Shown here: piece by piece, positions 1-6,214 of the stretch
How the letters are laid out: each line of letters starts with the position of its first letter
Numbering within the stretch: the first letter of the stretch is position 1
Assembly (NCBI GenBank): GCA_002341315.1
Contig: DDNV01000090.1
Location: 3,127-11,859, forward strand
Direction of reading: 5' to 3'
DNA length: 8,733 nucleotides
DNA from: Cellvibrionales bacterium UBA2511
Lineage (GTDB): Bacteria; Pseudomonadota; Gammaproteobacteria; Pseudomonadales; Porticoccaceae
The notes under the pieces: generated by a model
What the model was told of the DNA's origin: nothing
Database searches by the model: none
What the model saw: only the letters and a program-made list of their open reading frames with translations
Program-made: the position numbers and the translations under genes

Positions 1-1
1 A

Positions 2-589
2 GCTGAGGCAATGAGGTTTTCTGATCAGCAGTATGTTCGTGTTCAACTTGAAGGTGAATATGATAACCGGTCTCCTCTGTTGATAGACAATCAGGTTCGC
101 AACGGACGTCCGGGCTATGAAGTTGTCAGTCCGTTTGAATCCTCTCAGAACGGCTGGTTTTTGGTGAACCGGGGTTGGTTACCGGGGGGGCTTGATCGCA
201 GTGTTTTGCCCGATGTGGGTTCGGTGCCTGGCAATGTCACCCTGGTAGGTTACCTGTATCGCTCCCCCGGCAAACAACTGATGTTGGGCGAAGATAAGTG
301 GAGAGAGGGCGACGGACCGAAAATCATTCAGAACGCGGCACCGAAAAAAGTCTCGGAAAAATTGGCTATCCCTTTTTATGATTATACGCTGCGGCTCGAT
401 GCAGGCATGCCGGGAGCGCTTGAAACCGGGTGGCAGGTAGTGAACGTGGTGCCGGGAATGCATACGGGATATGCAGTTCAGTGGTCGGCATTATCCATAG
501 CGCTGCTCCTTCTGACTTTATTCGCCAACTCAAACCTTGGTGCTGTTCTAAAGCATCGCAAGTCGTATACACGTAAAAAAACGGAGTAA
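2..589 (+). CDS. SURF1 family cytochrome c oxidase assembly protein (5' partial)
   Basis: SURF1 (Shy1 in yeast) is an inner-membrane factor that helps form the heme a/a3-containing subunit I of aa3-type cytochrome c oxidase. The frame is open from base 2 through the first visible Met at 11, so the true start lies upstream. The family is usually about 240-250 residues, so roughly 50, including the first membrane segment, are missing. Counting from Met11, visible family motifs are NGRPGYEVVSPF (31-42), the hallmark FLVNRGWLP (50-58) and GYAVQWSA (153-160). The last of these leads into a C-terminal hydrophobic segment (about 157-180) and a basic tail, as in the two-helix SURF1 topology with a large periplasmic domain. 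The next gene begins 5 nt downstream, so the two are co-transcribed. Identification is by motif and by the heme A synthesis and Sco genes that follow. Confidence 0.93.
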   Translation, partial: AEAMRFSDQQYVRVQLEGEYDNRSPLLIDNQVRNGRPGYEVVSPFESSQNGWFLVNRGWLPGGLDRSVLPDVGSVPGNVTLVGYLYRSPGKQLMLGEDKWREGDGPKIIQNAAPKKVSEKLAIPFYDYTLRLDAGMPGALETGWQVVNVVPGMHTGYAVQWSALSIALLLLTLFANSNLGAVLKHRKSYTRKKTE

Positions 590-594
590 GGGTA

Positions 595-1218
595 ATGACC
601 GAGAATCGGGCCCAGCCAGGTTACTGGCCAATATTGATCATGATCGGAGTTTTGTCCGGAGTTATTGTGGCCGGTTTTCTGCTGTTTCCGAAAACGTCTG
701 ATGAGCGAAATAGTTTATTGGCTCGCCTGGGGACAACCAATTTTGGCGAGTTTGTAGTCCCGGCCGTATCCATGACGGATCTGAACCTGAAGACGGGGAA
801 TGGCAAGCCCTGGGTATTTTCCGAGCAAAAAATAAAATGGCGTCTGATTATTCCTGGTGCCGGCAAATGTATTGATGAATGTCGTGAGCTACTTCATACC
901 ACCAGGCAGGTTCATATCAGTCTGGGAAAATACAGTCGCCGTTTCGAGCGGGTCTACATCGCGTTGGATGAGGAAATTGATTCGGAAACAGAGCGTTATA
1001 TGGAGGAACACCCCTATCTGACTGTTGTTCATGGCAAGCAGGAGGAGCTGGAATTATTATTGAAAGCCACCAATGCACCACTGTTCATAGAGGGCGCACC
1101 TCTAAGGGCCTACCTGGTGGACCAGGAAGGCTTGATCATGATGTCGTACACCTTGGCCAATGCTGGCAAGGAGTTGATCGAGGACATAGAGCACCTGATG
1201 AAATACTCGCCCGGCTGA
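595..1218 (+). CDS. Membrane-anchored Sco/thioredoxin-like protein of the cox assembly cluster
   Basis: A 207-residue protein with one N-terminal membrane segment (about 11-31) and a periplasmic thioredoxin-like domain. The pattern KCIDEC (C92, C96) sits where Sco proteins carry CPDIC, after a strand (WRLIIPGAG) and before a helix. The later segment RAYLVDQEG (171-179) matches the Sco strand LVNPYG. The Sco copper-ligand His, which would fall around residues 165-168, is not there (the segment reads FIEGAPL). It occupies the position of a small uncharacterised gene that I recall between SURF1 and COX15 in Pseudomonas cox clusters. A redox role in cysteine reduction or CuA maturation is plausible but inferred. 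The start is supported by GGAG at 583-586, 8 nt upstream of the ATG. It follows SURF1 by 5 nt; a 92-nt gap separates it from ctaA. Confidence 0.85.
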   Translation: MTENRAQPGYWPILIMIGVLSGVIVAGFLLFPKTSDERNSLLARLGTTNFGEFVVPAVSMTDLNLKTGNGKPWVFSEQKIKWRLIIPGAGKCIDECRELLHTTRQVHISLGKYSRRFERVYIALDEEIDSETERYMEEHPYLTVVHGKQEELELLLKATNAPLFIEGAPLRAYLVDQEGLIMMSYTLANAGKELIEDIEHLMKYSPG

Positions 1219-1310
1219 AAGCATTTGCCAGATCAAAGGACGCTGCCAGCTCGCCACTTAAGTCATGGTGTTTTGGTGAAGTAAATAAACCACGTCGTGT
1301 ACGGTAATTG

Positions 1311-2342
1311 ATGTCCGAAAATCCCCCCAAACAACGCCAGGCCGGGTTCAGATTGGCTGTAACCGCCACTGTCCTGTCGTTGGTCGTTTTGCTACTCGGT
1401 GTTTTTACCCGCCTGACAGATGCCGGGTTGAGTTGCCCCGACTGGCCAGGCTGCTATGGCCATTTTTCATGGCCGAGCAATGCCGATGCTATTACACGAG
1501 CCGAACGGCTGTATCCCGACAACCTGGTCGAATACCAGAAAAGCATGGTTGATATGGTTCACCGGTATGCAGCGGCTGTGCTGGGTTTGTTGGCGATTAC
1601 ACTGGCTGTTATCTCCTGGTTGCGCAGGGAAGATGAAGGCTACCCTTTTCGGCTGCCAACATTTATTTTGTTCCTGGTAGTCTGGCAGAGCCTGTTTGGC
1701 ATGTGGTCTGTCACATTAAAATTGTGGCCACAGATTGTGACGCTTCATCTGCTCACTGGCATGGTGACTTGTTCGCTGTTATGGTTACTCACCCTCCGCC
1801 TGAGTGGTCGCGAGTGGCGACTTTCTCCGGAAGTAATGGATCGGTTGGGCAGCATTAAATCCTGGTTGCTGACGGTGGTAATCGTCACCCTGTTACAGAT
1901 ATTTCTGGGGGGGTGGACGAGCGCCAACTACGCTGCTTTTGCCTGTGTCGAGTTTCCCACTTGTCAGGGTGAATGGTGGCCTGACATGGATTTAAAAAAC
2001 GGTTTTAACCTAATGCAAACGATCGGACCCAATTACTTGGGCGGCAAGCTGGAAAGTGAAGCGCGAGTAGCCATTCATGTCGTGCATCGCCTGGGTGGTT
2101 TGATTCTTGGGTTGTTGATGATTGGTTTTGCGGTGAGATTGTTCACAATTAAAAGTACCCGGTTTCGCTGCATGGGGCTGATAACACTGGCAGTTTTGAC
2201 CGTGCAGATTGCCCTCGGAGTCAGTAATATTTTTCTGATGTCACCACTGCTTATGGCATTGATGCATCATTTGGCAAGTGTCCTGTTACTGCTGGTATTG
2301 GTCACGATCGCTGCCAGAACCTGGACAGCCAGGCTGGAATGA
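1311..2342 (+). CDS. ctaA: Heme A synthase (COX15/CtaA family)
   Basis: Integral membrane enzyme that oxidises the C8 methyl of heme O to the formyl group of heme A, the cofactor of aa3 oxidases. The 343-residue product has about eight hydrophobic segments in two four-helix halves. The four expected heme-ligand histidine regions are visible: MVHRYAA (H84), VTLHLLTG (H146), IHVVHRLGG (H256/H259) and LMHHLAS (H319/H320). Two external cysteine pairs are also present: GLSCPDWPGC (C42, C48) and ACVEFPTC (C212, C218), a pattern of the Cys-pair subtype. I start it at ATG 1311; the adjacent TTG at 1308 adds only one residue. No good Shine-Dalgarno is seen; the upstream bases read ACGGTAATTG. It precedes cyoE by 18 nt, so the two steps of heme A synthesis are co-expressed. 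Confidence 0.95.
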   Translation: MSENPPKQRQAGFRLAVTATVLSLVVLLLGVFTRLTDAGLSCPDWPGCYGHFSWPSNADAITRAERLYPDNLVEYQKSMVDMVHRYAAAVLGLLAITLAVISWLRREDEGYPFRLPTFILFLVVWQSLFGMWSVTLKLWPQIVTLHLLTGMVTCSLLWLLTLRLSGREWRLSPEVMDRLGSIKSWLLTVVIVTLLQIFLGGWTSANYAAFACVEFPTCQGEWWPDMDLKNGFNLMQTIGPNYLGGKLESEARVAIHVVHRLGGLILGLLMIGFAVRLFTIKSTRFRCMGLITLAVLTVQIALGVSNIFLMSPLLMALMHHLASVLLLLVLVTIAARTWTARLE

Positions 2343-2360
2343 CAGGCACAGGAGTTTTAA

Positions 2361-3272
2361 ATGATAAATGAATCAGGGGTCGAGATGGAAAAAGCGGTCT
2401 GGCGCGACTATCTGGAGCTCACGAAACCCAACGTAGTGGCGTTGATGATCCTCACCACAGTGATTGGTATGTTCCTCTCGGTGCCGGGTATGGTGCCAGT
2501 CAATGTGCTGATTTTAGGTAATCTCGGAATTGCTCTCTGCGCCGGGGCTGCCGCCGTGGTTAACCATGTTGTGGATCGCCAAATCGATACCAAAATGGCC
2601 AGGACGGTCAATCGTCCGGTGGCAAAAGGTCGTGTCGAACCGGTCCAGGCGATGGTATTTGCCACTGTGCTAGGCCTGCTGGGCATGGCTATCCTGCTGG
2701 TCTACATCAACCCGCTCACTGCCTGGCTGACCCTGGCATCGCTGGTGGGCTATGCCGGTGTCTACACTCTGTTCCTGAAACGCGCCACACCCCAGAATAT
2801 TGTAATAGGTGGTTTGGCGGGTGCTGCTCCCCCGCTGCTGGGCTGGACGGCGGTGACCGGCGAAATCCACGGGCATGCACTGCTGCTGGTGCTGATTATT
2901 TTTGCCTGGACACCACCGCATTTCTGGGCGCTGGCAATACACCGCAAGGACGAATACGCCAAGGCGGATATTCCAATGCTGCCGGTTACCCATGGTGAAA
3001 AATACACCAAGTTACATATTCTCCTGTACACCCTGATGTTGCTGGTAATTAGCGTACTTCCCTTTGTGACCGGTATGAGTGGTTGGCTTTACCTGCTGGG
3101 GGCATTGGCACTCGGGGTCGGGTTCATTTATTGGGCCATTGTCATGATGGTCGGCAAAAAAGCCAATGCGGGAATGGATACTTTTAAGTACTCGATCATC
3201 TACCTGATGGCGCTGTTTGTGATTATGCTACTCGATCACTACCTGATTACGGTCCCCGCATTCTTTCCCTAG
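2361..3272 (+). CDS. cyoE: Protoheme IX farnesyltransferase (heme O synthase)
   Basis: UbiA-superfamily membrane prenyltransferase (CyoE/CtaB) that attaches farnesyl diphosphate to protoheme to give heme O, the substrate of the preceding CtaA. The 303-residue length is typical. Visible motifs are the Mg/diphosphate-binding NHVVDRQID (N68, D72, D76), followed by NRPVAKGRV (84-92), then [10 protein letters not shown] (184-193) and the second Asp-rich loop [14 protein letters not shown] (195-208). About nine hydrophobic segments are present. ATG 2361 is preceded by AGGAG (2350-2354) at a 6-nt spacing, which favours it over the internal Met at 2385. It lies 18 nt after ctaA and 46 nt before sco. 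Confidence 0.97.
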   Translation: MINESGVEMEKAVWRDYLELTKPNVVALMILTTVIGMFLSVPGMVPVNVLILGNLGIALCAGAAAVVNHVVDRQIDTKMARTVNRPVAKGRVEPVQAMVFATVLGLLGMAILLVYINPLTAWLTLASLVGYAGVYTLFLKRATPQNIVIGGLAGAAPPLLGWTAVTGEIHGHALLLVLIIFAWTPPHFWALAIHRKDEYAKADIPMLPVTHGEKYTKLHILLYTLMLLVISVLPFVTGMSGWLYLLGALALGVGFIYWAIVMMVGKKANAGMDTFKYSIIYLMALFVIMLLDHYLITVPAFFP

Positions 3273-3283
3273 CAAGGGGTTTT
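3267..3283 (+). terminator. Weak hairpin with short T-run after cyoE
   Basis: CCCT (3267-3270) can pair with AGGG (3275-3278) around an AGCA loop, followed by TTTT (3280-3283). The stem is only 4 bp and overlaps the cyoE stop codon. At best it is a partial attenuator between cyoE and sco; it may be chance. Confidence 0.2.
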
Positions 3284-3291
3284 GAATAGCT

Positions 3292-3317
3292 ATATCCAAA
3301 ATAAGAGAGATATCCAA
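3292..3317 (+). repeat. Direct repeat ATATCCAA x2 before sco
   Basis: The 8-mer ATATCCAA occurs at 3292-3299 and again at 3310-3317, 18 bp apart, the second copy ending just before the GTG start at 3319. The spacing is not an integral number of helical turns. It could be a regulator site or simply chance in an AT-rich spacer. Confidence 0.3.
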
Positions 3318-3318
3318 C

Positions 3319-3975
3319 GTGTTAACCAGGCAAAAAGATAGGGGCAGCGTGAAGCTGACAGTCGCGGTATTGGTTGTTTTTATTGTGCTGGTGATTGCTG
3401 GTTTTGCCTTCAAACTGAATCAGCCCCGCGTCCTTAGCCAACAGGAACTACAGGCCAATGGCGCTGTTCTGCTGGATACACCCCGTCAGTTCAGTGAATT
3501 TCAGTTAACCGACCATCGGGGCGAAGTGTTCGACAAAAACAGTCTGAAAGGTAAGTGGTCACTGCTGTTTTTCGGATTCACCCACTGTCCCGATATCTGC
3601 CCCACGGCTATGGCTTCGGCTGCCAGAATGTACCTTGGTCTCGAACCCGAAGAGCAGGAAAAACTCCAGGTCGTCCTGATTTCACTGGATCCGGAAAGGG
3701 ATACCACGGATAAACTTGCTGAGTATGTGCCTTATTTCAACCCGGAATTTGTTGGTGCCACCGGCGACAAATATGTGTTGCTCAAGCTGGCCACTGAGCT
3801 GAATGTCGCCTTTACGAAAGTCGAGCTGGAAGGTGGTGATTACACCATAGACCACAGTGGTAACATGGTGCTTGTTAACCCCTACGGAGACTACCACGGT
3901 TTCCTCAAGCCACCCTTTGAAGAAGAACAGATGCGCCTGACTTTGCGCTCGATTATTGCTTCATTTCGACATTAA
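3319..3975 (+). CDS. Sco1/SenC/PrrC family copper chaperone for cytochrome oxidase
   Basis: Membrane-anchored periplasmic thioredoxin-fold protein that delivers copper to, or reduces, the CuA site of cytochrome oxidase subunit II. The 218-residue product has an N-terminal membrane anchor (about 12-31), then the hallmark FGFTHCPDICPT (85-96) with copper-ligand cysteines C90 and C94, and the third ligand H179 in TIDHSGNMVLV. FKLNQPR and the LKGKW strand before the CxxxC are typical. The start is uncertain: GTG 3319 has AGAGAGA 8 nt upstream, and the in-frame GTG 3349, ten codons in, has AGGGGC close upstream. Both leave the anchor intact. It ends the plus-strand cox block and converges on znuB, with 23 nt between stop codons. 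Confidence 0.95.
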   Translation: MLTRQKDRGSVKLTVAVLVVFIVLVIAGFAFKLNQPRVLSQQELQANGAVLLDTPRQFSEFQLTDHRGEVFDKNSLKGKWSLLFFGFTHCPDICPTAMASAARMYLGLEPEEQEKLQVVLISLDPERDTTDKLAEYVPYFNPEFVGATGDKYVLLKLATELNVAFTKVELEGGDYTIDHSGNMVLVNPYGDYHGFLKPPFEEEQMRLTLRSIIASFRH

Positions 3976-3997
3976 TCTTGATAGTGTGCTCACTGGG

Positions 3998-4020
3998 CTC
4001 ACTGCTTTTTAAGCAATGAG
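3998..4020. terminator. Hairpin at the sco/znuB convergent junction
   Basis: CTCACTGCTT (3998-4007) pairs with AAGCAATGAG (4011-4020) around a TTT loop: 9 of 10 positions pair, with one C-A mismatch. It overlaps the znuB stop codon (3999-4001 on the minus strand) and lies 22 nt past the sco stop. No U-tract follows on either strand, so function as a bidirectional terminator is inferred from its position. Confidence 0.3.
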
Positions 4021-4778
4021 AGTAAAAACAGCCCACCGGCACAAAGTACGATCGATGGCCCGGCTGGCGTGTCCAGAAACCAGGAGCTTGATAGCCCGCA
4101 GATGACGGCCATACAGCCCATGAGGCTGGCCAGTAAGGCCATCTGCTCCGGGGTTCGCGCAAAGCGTCTCGCCGTGGCGGCGGGTATAACCAGTAGCGAT
4201 GTGATCAACAGAATTCCCACGACTTTCATCGCAATGGCAATTTCCAGGGCAATCATTAACATAAAGGCCGACCGAACAGCCGTTACCGGTATACCTTCCA
4301 CCCTGGCCAGTTCTTCATGGATTGTGATAGACAGGAGCGGTCTCCAGAGGAATATCATCAATAAAATCGACGCGGAACCAATACCGTAGATAATCAAAAT
4401 ATCTTGCGCTGTAACGGTTAATAAATCGCCAAACAAAAGGCCTAGCAAATCCACTTTGACAGAGGGCATCAGTGAGATTGCCACCAGACCAATGGCCAGC
4501 GAGGTATGTGAAAGAATCCCCAGCAGAGTATCTGAGGCCAGATTTTGCTGTTGTTGCAATACCACCAGAATTAGCGCCAGTACCAGACAGACAATGATGA
4601 CCGACAGGGTTGGGTTAATGGACATCAACAGAGCCAGCGCCACCCCCAGCAGGGAAGAGTGAGCGAGGGTATCGCCAAAATAGGCCATGCGTCGCCAGAC
4701 AATAAAGGCACCCAGTGGACCGGTGACCATGGCAACTCCCAGCCCTGCCAGCAGGGCGTAAAGTAAAATCTCAATCAT
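3999..4778 (-). CDS. znuB: Zinc ABC transporter permease ZnuB
   Basis: Membrane subunit of the high-affinity Zn(II) importer ZnuABC (ABC-3 permease family). The 259-residue product begins [17 protein letters not shown] and is almost wholly hydrophobic, with about eight segments. Family motifs seen: [18 protein letters not shown] (31-48), the cytoplasmic coupling-type stretch [10 protein letters not shown] (154-163), [18 protein letters not shown] (188-205) and [10 protein letters not shown] (236-245). The open frame extends 51 codons further upstream, but that stretch only shadows znuC. ATG 4778 gives the family-like N-terminus, has GGAG 9 nt upstream and overlaps the znuC end by 8 nt (ATGATTGA), implying translational coupling. 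It is the last gene of zur-znuC-znuB. Confidence 0.96.
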   Translation of the reverse strand: MIEILLYALLAGLGVAMVTGPLGAFIVWRRMAYFGDTLAHSSLLGVALALLMSINPTLSVIIVCLVLALILVVLQQQQNLASDTLLGILSHTSLAIGLVAISLMPSVKVDLLGLLFGDLLTVTAQDILIIYGIGSASILLMIFLWRPLLSITIHEELARVEGIPVTAVRSAFMLMIALEIAIAMKVVGILLITSLLVIPAATARRFARTPEQMALLASLMGCMAVICGLSSSWFLDTPAGPSIVLCAGGLFLLSLLKKQ

Positions 4779-5520
4779 GGTGACCGTCTCCAGAATGGAC
4801 ATTGCCACTATTATCGTCCGAGTCATGGCTGTGATCGTGGTGGTGTGTGTAGGGCGCGGTCCTGCTGCCGAAAAGCTCAATAAAGGCCGGGTTTGTACTG
4901 ACCTGGTCGGGGTGGCCATGACAGCAGACATGCTGGTTTAGACAGATAACTTCGTCCGTGGCAGACATCACCAGATGCAGATCGTGGGAGACCATCAGTA
5001 CGCCGCAATCCAGCCGATCCCGTAGTTGCCCGATCAGGCGATAAAGACCCTCCTGGCCGATCACGTCCACCCCTTGAACCGGTTCATCGAGTACCAGTAA
5101 GTTGGGTTTGCGCAGGATAGCCCGGGCCAGCAGAGCCCGCTGCATTTCGCCGCCGGAAAGAGATTGCAAGGGCATCTCAATCAATTTCTCAATGCCGACC
5201 TCGGCCAATGCATTGAGGCAGAGCTGCAAGTTGGGTTCTGCCAGTGACAGAAAACGCCGTAGCGTAATGGGCAGTGTCGGGTCGATATGTAGTTTTTGTG
5301 GCATGTACCCGACACGCAGGTCAGGGGCCCGGGTCACTGTACCGATATCCGGTTTGAGTAAACTGAGGACAATTTTCACCAGAGTGGTTTTGCCGGCCCC
5401 ATTCGGTCCAATCAGCGTAATAATCTGCCCCGTCTCGATGGTCAGGCTGACGTCTGATAAAACGCGGTTTCCCCGAAAGGCATGTCCGATGGCATTGAGT
5501 TCGATCAGCCGCGACTTCAC
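4771..5520 (-). CDS. znuC: Zinc ABC transporter ATP-binding protein ZnuC
   Basis: Cytoplasmic ATPase that powers ZnuABC zinc import. Numbering from GTG 5520 (249 residues): Walker [10 protein letters not shown] (38-46), Q-loop YMPQ (72-75), signature LSGGEMQ (121-127), Walker B LLVLDEP (141-147) and switch His in SHDLH (H179). The last 25 residues are a His/Asp-rich tail (THHHDHSHD...GDGHHD, 8 His), as ZnuC proteins often have, possibly a zinc sensor. I choose GTG 5520 because GGAG (5529-5532) lies 8 nt upstream and GTGA overlaps the zur stop by 4 nt. The in-frame GTG 5529 would add three residues but has no ribosome site. It is coupled to zur upstream and znuB downstream. Confidence 0.96.
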   Translation of the reverse strand: MKSRLIELNAIGHAFRGNRVLSDVSLTIETGQIITLIGPNGAGKTTLVKIVLSLLKPDIGTVTRAPDLRVGYMPQKLHIDPTLPITLRRFLSLAEPNLQLCLNALAEVGIEKLIEMPLQSLSGGEMQRALLARAILRKPNLLVLDEPVQGVDVIGQEGLYRLIGQLRDRLDCGVLMVSHDLHLVMSATDEVICLNQHVCCHGHPDQVSTNPAFIELFGSRTAPYTHHHDHSHDSDDNSGNVHSGDGHHD

Positions 5521-6005
5521 CCCCGGCACTCCGGGCAGATACCGACAATTTCAATCACCTTTGATCCCACCTGAAAGTTTGCCCGCCCGGCAGCATTTAT
5601 GACGGCATGATCCACCTGGTCGTCGCTGCATTCTGCCGTTGAACCGCATTGCTCACAGATGAGAAAAAAATCACTGTGGTAATTACCGGGAAAGGGGCAG
5701 CCTATGTAGGCGTTCAGGGATGAGAGGCGATGAATCAGGCCCTGGTCCACCAGGAACTGAATCGCCCGGTAAACTGTGGGCGGCAAAACACGATGAGCAG
5801 ACGTTTCTGATTGCGACATCTGGTCGACTATTTCATAGGCGCCGAGTGGGCGGTGACTGGCCCATATGGTTTTCAGAACTGTTTCACGTATCGGCGTGAG
5901 ACGGGCTTTTCTGGCATCACAAAGCTCCCTTGCACGGCACAGTGCTGCATTGATACAGCGCTTGTGGTCATGGCGGTGATAAGCGATTCGGGAGTTGGTC
6001 AGCAT
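5517..6005 (-). CDS. zur: Zinc uptake regulator Zur (Fur family)
   Basis: Zinc-responsive dimeric repressor that shuts off znu genes when zinc is plentiful. The 162-residue protein has the Fur-family winged helix: [10 protein letters not shown] (35-44), [11 protein letters not shown] (51-61) and the recognition-helix region [11 protein letters not shown] (75-85). Structural zinc CxxC pairs are C117/C120 (ICEQCG) and C157/C160 (ICPECRG). The regulatory-site candidates are H92 ([10 protein letters not shown]), C103 (GCP), H110 and E125. The N-terminus carries a His/Cys-rich stretch, HRHDHKRC (10-17), before [14 protein letters not shown], which I recall in pseudomonad Zur too. ATG 6005 has GAAGAG roughly 7-9 nt upstream. 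It is the first gene of zur-znuC-znuB and is likely autoregulated through the spacer boxes. Confidence 0.95.
   Translation of the reverse strand: MLTNSRIAYHRHDHKRCINAALCRARELCDARKARLTPIRETVLKTIWASHRPLGAYEIVDQMSQSETSAHRVLPPTVYRAIQFLVDQGLIHRLSSLNAYIGCPFPGNYHSDFFLICEQCGSTAECSDDQVDHAVINAAGRANFQVGSKVIEIVGICPECRG
5529..5532 (-). promoter_or_regulatory. Shine-Dalgarno that decides the znuC start
   Basis: GGAG read on the minus strand lies inside the last codons of zur, 8 nt before GTG 5520. It supports 5520 over the in-frame GTG at 5529, whose first base is the last G of this same GGAG and which therefore has no usable site of its own. Confidence 0.6.
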
Positions 6006-6023
6006 TTCCAGTCTCTTCAGAAA

Positions 6024-6044
6024 AGATGTTACTTTGTATCGTTT
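6024..6044. promoter_or_regulatory. zur: Candidate Zur box 1 (zur-proximal)
   Basis: Aligned by eye to the enterobacterial Zur palindrome (halves AAATGTTATA and TATAACATTT around one base), 14 of 20 positions match: AGATGTTAC on the left, GTATCGTTT on the right. It lies 19 nt before the zur start codon, where a bound repressor would cover a zur transcription start. The consensus is from memory and the box is degenerate. Confidence 0.45.
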
Positions 6045-6046
6045 AC

Positions 6047-6075
6047 TCTGTAGTTGAGAATACAGTTCAACTCAA
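6047..6075 (-). promoter_or_regulatory. Candidate promoter for zur-znuC-znuB
   Basis: On the minus strand, TTGAGT (6075-6070) and TACAGA (6052-6047) are separated by 17 bp. Matches to sigma70 are 4/6 and 3/6, so it is weak. Transcription would start near 6040, inside candidate Zur box 1. The call rests mainly on geometry. Confidence 0.25.
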
Positions 6076-6078
6076 CTA
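6051..6078. repeat. Perfect 8-bp inverted repeat in the zur/znuA spacer
   Basis: TAGTTGAG (6051-6058) and CTCAACTA (6071-6078) are exact reverse complements separated by 12 nt, which themselves run into AGTTCAACT. It sits between the two candidate Zur boxes and over the proposed zur promoter. It could be a second regulator's operator or a hairpin; I cannot assign it. Confidence 0.45.
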
Positions 6079-6083
6079 AATAA

Positions 6084-6104
6084 AATTGATACATTATTGC
6101 ATTT
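6084..6104. promoter_or_regulatory. Candidate Zur box 2 (znuA-side)
   Basis: Left half AATTGATACA and right half TATTGCATTT around T6094 match the remembered Zur palindrome at 15 of 20 positions. It also matches the reverse complement of box 1 at 13 of 21 positions, sharing GATACA and a later CAT. It overlaps the -35 of the proposed znuA promoter, as expected of a repressor site. Confidence 0.5.
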
Positions 6105-6127
6105 AGCTTTGGTTGCCACGATATAAA
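6097..6127 (+). promoter_or_regulatory. Candidate znuA promoter
   Basis: TTGCAT (6097-6102) and TATAAA (6122-6127) are separated by 19 bp, long for sigma70, with a 5/6 match at -10. It would give an 80-nt leader and places candidate Zur box 2 over the -35. An alternative is TTGAAT (6178-6183), 17 bp, TATAGC (6201-6206), but that would start transcription almost at the ATG. Confidence 0.3.
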
Positions 6128-6214
6128 CCATTTATGGCTCTAGAGCCTGGCAGTCAGTATACTTTCAGGGCCTGTAGTTGAATCCCCACCGATGAAACAA
6201 TATAGCAATAGATA

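Larger units (their letters stand above)
6048..6181 (+). repeat. Direct repeat CTGTAGTTGA x2 in the zur/znuA spacer
   Basis: The same 10-mer occurs at 6048-6057, next to zur, and at 6172-6181, next to znuA, 124 bp apart. Two identical 10-mers within a 209-bp spacer are uncommon by chance. The function is not recognised. Confidence 0.4.

Noticed and set aside
1308..1310. TTG as the start of ctaA
   Set aside because: ATG follows immediately in frame at 1311 and is the simpler start; the difference is one residue.
1219..1310. Small gene in the gap before ctaA
   Set aside because: No open frame with a plausible start, ribosome site and length is visible on either strand.
4069..4389. 106-codon plus-strand open frame opposite znuB
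   Set aside because: It lies wholly inside znuB on the other strand, with no recognisable domain or upstream signals.
4779..4931. 51-codon N-terminal extension of znuB
   Set aside because: It reads an alternative frame of znuC, has no family similarity, and the ATG at 4778 has a ribosome site and the standard ZnuB N-terminus.
5102..5602. 166-codon plus-strand open frame opposite znuC/zur
   Set aside because: It is antisense to two clearly identified genes, has an Arg/Ser/Pro-rich shadow composition and shows no motif.
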